20,352 nucleotides of DNA from Acrasis kona (lineage: Eukaryota; Heterolobosea; Eutetramitea; Acrasida; Acrasidae). Under the pieces are notes generated by a model. That model made no database searches. It saw nothing but the letters and a program-made list of their open reading frames with translations, and was not told the DNA's origin. The translations under genes and the position numbers were made by a program. Location: the NCBI GenBank assembly GCA_026419775.2, contig JAOPGA020000418.1, positions 1 to 20,352 of the forward strand, read 5' to 3'. Shown in pieces: positions 15,915 through 20,352 of this stretch (its first letter is position 1; the number at the start of each line of letters is the position of its first letter).

Positions 15915-16043
15915 ACGTCACCTCGTTGCAATCTATGCTCGAACTACGATGCAATCGATAATTACCCTCAACAATCATTTATGTACTCGATGAAATGAAA
16001 TACATTGAAGGTAGAGAAATGATCTAGTCAAGATCAGAAAAAG
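15915..16043 (+). repeat. dispersed repeat, copy 2
   Basis: Second copy of 15125-15231, about 790 bp downstream, with roughly 20 bp of extra sequence in the middle. Confidence 0.65.
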
Positions 16044-16191
16044 GTTTTAAAACTATAAACTGCCTCTATAAAATATAAAGGAGGGAGTTGTAGAGCATAA
16101 GAATCTCTAGAGTGTCTTTTCAAAATTTTGTCCAGATAGTGATCTTAAGCCTGTCGGACAAGTATAGAACATACATTGTAACACAATAGTC

Positions 16192-16320
16192 ATGTCAAGT
16201 AGCGAGAAGAGGTACATGGAAGAAGAAAAATGTTCCGCAAAGTCTGTTTGCAAAAGAAAAGGTTCACCAACGAATGTTTTTATAGTAAGGCATGTAATGA
16301 ACCTGACAAAGTTTTCATGA
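16192..16320 (+). CDS. possible small ORF, 42 residues
   Basis: ATG 16192 reads MSSSEKRYMEEEKCSAKSVC followed by KRKGSPTNVFIV, a plausible charged coding composition. A GTAAGG (16285) to TTTACAG (16336) segment could be a 52-nt intron truncating the tail. No family. The opposite strand has an overlapping 84-codon frame. Confidence 0.22.
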   Translation: MSSSEKRYMEEEKCSAKSVCKRKGSPTNVFIVRHVMNLTKFS

Positions 16321-17202
16321 AGTTCCGACTTTACAGCATACCTGTATTTAATAGTTGGCACAAACCAGATTATATGTCATACAATCGTTACAGCTTTCAC
16401 AGCAGATGAGGAATACACAACACCAATGGATATTACAACATTCTTTAACATGAATCATGGATGACATCGTACAAACAATGGCCGGTAACTGATATCATCT
16501 ACATTTAAAATAANGTTTCTTAAAACATATGTTAACATGTTCAATTTAATTTGTTTTACTTCCATTATGATGACACTTTGGCCTTAAATACGTAATGAGA
16601 AGACAAGAAGAACAGAATTAGGTTTGTTGTACGGTACGGAAACGAAAAAACCACAATAGACCGAAGCAGATACAGAAAGTTAGCATTTATTGAAAAAACG
16701 AATTAATGTTGAAGTTTCATCAAACTCCCCTCACATCCACTTGTACACAAAGGTTTTCAAAATAATTCCGCACAATAAATTTGAGCACTTTCTCATAATA
16801 TGACCATCTAATTAATTCCGAACAGAACTATGCGTACTCTAAATTTATTATAACATCATTATTAAAAAATTTTCTTCTCTTAATATTTTCATCAATCAGG
16901 TGATTACATCTTGATTTAAAAAGATACAAGTTCTCCAAATGGTTGTACACGCGTTGTAAATCTGAATATCTCACTTCAACATGCTTGTGTAGGTGGTGGT
17001 CAACCAACATACTAATTATTTTTGTAACGGTCAAGTATAAAAACCGATAAAGGAAAAAAATTGAAACAAAACAAATCCAAAACAAAGACATCAGGAGACA
17101 TCCTAAGAAGCAAAAACAATTCATGCCGCACACACTCTGCCGTTGAGAACCATGCCGTATGCTATTTGAGACCACAACAGACAAGTACACCCTATAAAGA
17201 AG
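16321..17202. other. stretch without firm gene
   Basis: One ambiguous base at 16514. A 161-codon open frame on the minus strand (17313-16828) has a hydrophobic middle (LGCLLMSLFWICFVSIFFLY) that could be a membrane helix, but it overlaps the spliced exon on the plus strand and has no family match. Otherwise AT-rich with nothing recognised. Confidence 0.3.
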
Positions 17203-17244
17203 GTAAGTAACCCACTTTATCTTGACATTGACAAACTTTCTCAG
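17203..17244 (+). other. predicted 42-nt intron
   Basis: AAG|GTAAGTAACC donor, TTGACATTGAC region and TTTCTCAG acceptor. It precedes the kinase-like exon. The upstream exon does not supply an open frame that matches the kinase-like one. Confidence 0.6.
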
Positions 17245-17413
17245 ATACCTTACGAAACACACATTTAAACCTGATTCTGCCGGATTGGCGAAGAAGGTTG
17301 TGCATAAAGACATTAAACCAGGTTACTCACTGCCAAAGATTGATGCTATACATGTTGTACAGTCGGTCGGTGTTTCTGCACATCTTCGCGAAGTCAGCTG
17401 TTGCACAATCAAG
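17245..17413 (+). pseudogene. exon with decayed protein-kinase catalytic core
   Basis: Flanked by a good acceptor (17243-17244) and donor (AAG|GTAACG at 17414). One frame reads SAGLAKKVVHKDIKPGYSLP and then QSVGVSAHLREVSCCTIK. HKDIKPG is the catalytic loop of Ser/Thr kinases (LKB1 type reads HKDIKPGN), and GVSAHL follows the DFG motif in Ste20-like kinases. Counting the His as 1, the Gly of 'SVG' is residue 23, exactly where the Gly of DFG belongs. The loop Asn is replaced by Tyr and the DFG Asp by Ser, so metal binding should be lost. The next exon after a 65-nt intron could begin DIFSCVV before an early stop. No N-lobe was found. Most likely a degenerate kinase fragment; chance similarity is not excluded. 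Confidence 0.45.
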
Positions 17414-17478
17414 GTAACGTAACTAAAAGTTCATATTGTCGCACTTTCATTTGTTACACTCATCGCATTGTACAACAG
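17414..17478 (+). other. predicted 65-nt intron
   Basis: GTAACGTAACTA donor and TTGTACAACAG acceptor. Longer than the other introns, so less certain. Confidence 0.4.
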
Positions 17479-18260
17479 GACATATTCTCCTGTGTGGTGA
17501 AAACCTTTTAGGTTCAGTTTGGCTTGGTTTGGTTTGACTTGGTTTTACCCACGTACATTAGCTTTAGGTTAACAATAGCGTTTCCCTCTGTGCCCTGTTG
17601 ACAATGAGAAGTAAAGACCGTTCGATGCACAGCAATGTGCCTGATAGGTTTGCCCTGATCTGCCGGATTGGTGTAACGGCAAACCACTCACATCCTTCGT
17701 GTTGTGAGCACAAATCAGCAATCAAACCAGTTATGGATGTCCATTGCGGGCACCTACGACATAACATATAACTGGAAGGGGAGGTCATACTGTCACAGGA
17801 TGCACATGGATTCGAAATCCGCAGTTTGGTGGGAGATGTTGTAAAAGTCAACGCTTAGAACGCCACACATCCTTCGGGGGTAACAGTCGACGTCTTATTC
17901 TCTTCTGTTCCACATGTGTGGTAGAGTTGTTGTCCGAGGCATGAAAGTTCTCTACATGCTTCACTTCGTCATTTCAATCCCACTCAGCGTCGCCGGTTGC
18001 TTTTCGATGGGCAGCTAGGTGATGTAGGTTTAGGCAGAGTACTTCATGTTCTCATCTTGTTAACTTGTAGTGGGGTTACTTGGTGGGCGTGTGAGGGGTC
18101 TCGTTAGAAGTGCTCACTACACTTTTAATGGTCCTGTCTTTTCCGTTTGACAACTGGAGATGAAAACTTTTTAAAGTAGTTCTCCGTTGTTGATGGTAGT
18201 ATGTGAAACCATTTGGGAATAACGTCTACTGTCGCTGCGGTACCGTTTCGTATTGTTATC
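17479..18260. other. comparatively G+C-rich stretch
   Basis: Visibly richer in G and C than both flanks. It begins with a TTTGG/CTTGG-rich run at 17518-17545. TCTGCCGGATTGG at 17659-17671 repeats a 13-bp string at 17276-17288. A minus-strand frame 17851-17564 has several cysteines (NPCASCDS, LCRRCPQW) and the plus strand of the same DNA also has Cys/His text (HPSCCEH); neither is recognisable. No RNA gene was identified. Confidence 0.35.
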
Positions 18261-18638
18261 TGCTTATCCAAAGTACAAGAGAGAATGGTTCACAAGTACA
18301 GAGTCCGATCCAAAGTCCTTCTTCAAGCTTCGCCATCTCCTACTAGAAAGTATAACGACCAGAATAAGTACATTTTCCAGCAACAGATATCAACACCAAC
18401 ACATTTCACAACATCGTCCACACAACGTCAACGAGAAACGATCAATCCAACATTGTTCCGCACATAATTTGATCTTGTATGGGAAATGAACAACAATAAG
18501 TACTCCTTCGTCCGTAGGAAACACCAATAAGAAAAAAGGCACAACATCATTTTTGGGAAATTGGACACTTTGTAAAAGAATCGATTTGGCGTAACAAATC
18601 TTCCACACTGAAGCAAAAAGAAGGAGTCTTAAATACAG
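18261..18638. other. stretch upstream of the aminotransferase fragment
   Basis: Overlapping short frames only. No trace of the PLP-lysine region that should precede the aminotransferase C-terminus. It ends in TTAAATACAG, a usable 3' splice site. Confidence 0.4.
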
Positions 18639-19081
18639 CAGTGACAAAGAATCCTACTACATCCAAGAATGATGTTACAAAAGTCAATCATGATAGCCTG
18701 ATTATGGGAGGACATTTATGGCGTGAAAAATTAATAAAGGAGTATGGTTCGGTGATTTTCACAGCAGGCCGCAGTCAGGACTTTCTACTGGAGGAGCACA
18801 AACTAAAGGCGGTTAAAGTTGATGCGGGATCGTTTTGCCTTGTGGATGTTAGCGGTGTGGACTTTCCATACGATCAAAATTCTGACGTTCCTCGTGACTA
18901 CCAATTCTGTAGGTGGTTGCCAGTAGAAGTTGGTTTGGCCGCTATACCAACGGGTGCATTATATAATGAAAAAAACAAACATTTAGCTGGAAATTATGTA
19001 AGGTTTGCATTTTGCAAAAAGAAGGAAAGTTTAGAGAGTGCAAGGCAAGCATTCCAAAAGTTAAGCCAATACATTCAATAA
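18639..19081 (+). pseudogene. C-terminal part of a class I/II PLP aminotransferase
   Basis: About 146 residues ending at TAA 19079-19081. The second half is the small domain of kynurenine/methionine-type aminotransferases: AGSFCLVDVSGVDFPYD, DVPRDYQFCRWLPVEVGLAA, IPTGALYNEKNKHL and YVRFAFCKKKESLESARQAF. The Arg of YVRFAFCK is the residue that binds the substrate carboxylate in this fold. The first 60 residues match poorly. The large domain with the PLP-binding lysine (about 250-300 residues) is absent from the preceding 2 kb, although introns here are short, so this is a truncated gene or the last exon of one cut by rearrangement. No ATG is placed at its head, and an acceptor (AG 18637-18638) just precedes it. 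An intact enzyme would convert kynurenine or methionine to its 2-oxo acid. The C-terminal frame shows no stop, so decay is recent or the exon is still used. Confidence 0.75.
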
Positions 19082-19525
19082 ATGAAATGGTTTCTGAATC
19101 ACTGAGTAGTTTAATTTTGGAATAAGTTGTATTAATTTTTAGACCAACCCATGAAGTACAACACTGGTTTTCGATTTATCATAACTAGTTGCCTTCATTA
19201 ATGAATGTCAACTATTTATCTGTACTGCAGTGTTATGGTAGCGGTGGTCAAGGAATGGATTGTCATGTCGGTTGTACTCTGCGTATATTTGAAAATCTAT
19301 TTCTGGCAACTTACAAACCATACACAATGAAGCGAAAACCCTTAAGATGTGCGAATGTGTTCTTGATTTATTATTGACCGAGTTGTTATCGTTGACACTG
19401 TCAAAAATTGGAAAGAGAAGATAATTTTTAGAAAATAAACAATTTATTGAAAGGTAGTTATAGAAGGAGGAGTAATACTTTTGTAACCTCATTTTCGTCG
19501 TGTTAAGTATAGATATTAATTCAAG
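19082..19525. other. intergenic region upstream of the ankyrin gene
   Basis: AATAAA at 19077 overlaps the aminotransferase stop and may serve as its polyadenylation signal. The rest is AT-rich. Short frames on both strands (for example 19189-19377) lack support. The promoter of the following gene presumably lies here, but no motif was recognised. Confidence 0.4.
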
Positions 19526-20352
19526 ATGAGCACGCTACCAATCGAAGTATGGAAAACAGTTTCTGAATATATTATAGATATTCCACTGTACGACCCTAAA
19601 TTGGTGACTGAGGGAGCAATGAAGAAGAAATGTATCAAACTTAAAGGGACATTATATTTTTTGCTCTGTATATGTAAAGATATGAGGTATGTGGTCAACG
19701 TTTTTCTATGTGAATTGTACCAATACAATTTTAATGTTATTCGAATTCTTTTTTCCTGTAAATCAATACCTTCAACATTTTTATCAAGAGAACTATATAG
19801 CTTAAGAAAGCAGCAATATTTGTTTGAAGCTTTGTGTTGTTATGGATATAGAGATGATATGAAATACGATATAATAATGAAAGGAGATGCTGGAGGTAAT
19901 TTGATTGAAGTAATACAAACATTGATTAGGGATCATAGCGTTGATCCAAGTGGAAATGAAAATTGTGCCATCCTGTATGCTAGTGAGAATGGAAGCCTAG
20001 ATATAGTGAAGTTTCTATTAAGCGATTCTCGTGTTGATCCAAGTGCACATAACAACTGCGCCATTGTTAATGCTTGTTTTTATAGACATACAGGTGTAGT
20101 AAAACTACTGTTATGTGATCCTCGTGTTGATCCAAGTGCGCAAAACAGCCTCGCAGTTATACGTGCTAGTGAAAGCGGGCATGGAGACATAGTAGAACTA
20201 TTGTTAGATGATCCTCGCGTTGATCCAAGTGCGCAAGATAATCTCGCAGTTATACGTGCTTGTAGAAGCGGGCATGTAGATATTGTAAAACTACTGTTAG
20301 GTGATCCTCGCGTTGATCCAAGTGCGAGAGATAATATTACAATTATAGGAAC
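19526..20352 (+). CDS. F-box-like ankyrin-repeat protein (5' part)
   Basis: ATG 19526 opens a frame that runs off the window after 275 codons without a stop or need of an intron. Residues 3-16 (TLPIEVWKTVSEYI) look like the start of an F-box, continued by LYFLLCICKDMRYVVN (43-58). From about residue 125 there are at least four ankyrin repeats of exactly 31 residues, with the phrases DHSVDPSG, DSRVDPSA and DPRVDPSA at 136, 167, 198, 229 and 260, and helices such as GHVDIVKLLL. The last full repeats are about 80 percent identical in DNA, a sign of recent repeat expansion. Such proteins often recruit substrates to an SCF ubiquitin ligase through the F-box and bind them through the ankyrin stack; for this gene that is inference. 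The style is common in amoebozoan and giant-virus gene families. Confidence 0.88.
   Translation, partial: MSTLPIEVWKTVSEYIIDIPLYDPKLVTEGAMKKKCIKLKGTLYFLLCICKDMRYVVNVFLCELYQYNFNVIRILFSCKSIPSTFLSRELYSLRKQQYLFEALCCYGYRDDMKYDIIMKGDAGGNLIEVIQTLIRDHSVDPSGNENCAILYASENGSLDIVKFLLSDSRVDPSAHNNCAIVNACFYRHTGVVKLLLCDPRVDPSAQNSLAVIRASESGHGDIVELLLDDPRVDPSAQDNLAVIRACRSGHVDIVKLLLGDPRVDPSARDNITIIG
19928..20352 (+). repeat. 93-bp tandem repeats encoding 31-residue ankyrin units
   Basis: GTTGATCCAAGTG starts each unit near 19940, 20033, 20126, 20219 and 20312, a period of 93 bp. CTCGCAGTTATACGTGCT is shared exactly by two adjacent units. The repeat continues past the window edge. Confidence 0.88.

Noticed and set aside
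16828-17313. 161-codon minus-strand ORF with a hydrophobic segment
   Set aside because: No family match, overlaps a plus-strand exon with good splice sites, and hydrophobic text is what the reverse of A-rich DNA yields. Kept only as a remark.
17805-17830. Possible tRNA T-arm (GGATTCGAAATCC) on the minus strand
   Set aside because: The loop is not the standard GGTTCGAATCC form and no acceptor, D or anticodon arm can be folded around it.
17564-17851. Cys-rich 95-codon minus-strand ORF as a zinc protein
   Set aside because: Cysteine spacing fits no known finger and the plus strand has equally Cys/His-rich text; composition effect likely.
18213-18489. Two overlapping plus-strand ORFs as the aminotransferase N-terminus
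   Set aside because: Neither reads like a PLP-dependent enzyme, and no lysine-containing PLP motif is present.
19189-19377. 62-codon plus-strand ORF between the aminotransferase fragment and the ankyrin gene
   Set aside because: Starts at a non-ATG codon, has no similarity and no splice context.

Overview
The window looks like nuclear DNA of an AT-rich, intron-bearing unicellular eukaryote. The evidence is a set of very short GT-AG introns (mostly 36-42 nt, several with a CTAAC/CTAAT branch-like motif before the AG), decayed hAT and LINE transposons, long gene-poor stretches with tandem duplications, and an F-box/ankyrin gene whose 31-residue repeats carry the phrase DPRVDPSA. I associate that ankyrin style with amoebozoan protists and some giant viruses, but this is recollection and not a taxonomic proof. 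No bacterial operon, Shine-Dalgarno pattern, tRNA, rRNA or CRISPR array was seen. Five single N calls show draft-quality sequence.

Layout. 0-0.8 kb: remnant of a hAT DNA transposase. 1.2-1.9 kb: a 3' exon of an unknown lysine-rich protein and a small coiled-coil ORF. 2.0-2.2 kb: a degenerate tandem repeat. 2.4-7.6 kb: an unassigned element-like unit with two genes pointing at each other: a large plus-strand gene with two clear 5' introns, and a smaller minus-strand gene with a 10-residue repeat and a Cys/His-rich segment. Both are decayed. The unit is dotted with the palindrome RGCGCY, in coding and non-coding DNA alike. A 5'-truncated RNase H-bearing LINE has landed in the large gene (16-bp target duplication). 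A second copy of the LINE 3' end, about 100 bp long, sits just upstream of the minus-strand gene (13-bp target duplication).

8.4-16 kb: a region whose plus strand is rich in A and C over much of its length, assembled from repeated duplications of short exons. One small protein family (PFYV / PRD / LNHF motifs) occurs at 8.5-9.6 kb and again at 14.2-14.6 kb. The copies differ by a precise 40-nt intron. A 192-bp exon-intron-exon block is duplicated in tandem at 11.2-11.6 kb, followed by a 112-bp duplication, a spliced ORF at 12.0-12.5 kb, and a Thr-Pro repeat tract at 12.76-13.25 kb with an open frame running beyond it to 13.95 kb. Low T content makes stop codons rare here, so open frames alone are weak evidence.

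16-20.35 kb: gene fragments. There is an exon with protein-kinase catalytic-loop and activation-loop spacing but key residues replaced, a relatively G+C-rich stretch, the C-terminal part of a PLP aminotransferase (kynurenine/methionine aminotransferase type), and at the right edge an F-box-like ankyrin gene that runs off the window. The genes share no evident pathway. The window reads as a transposon- and duplication-rich segment with one healthy-looking gene at its right end.
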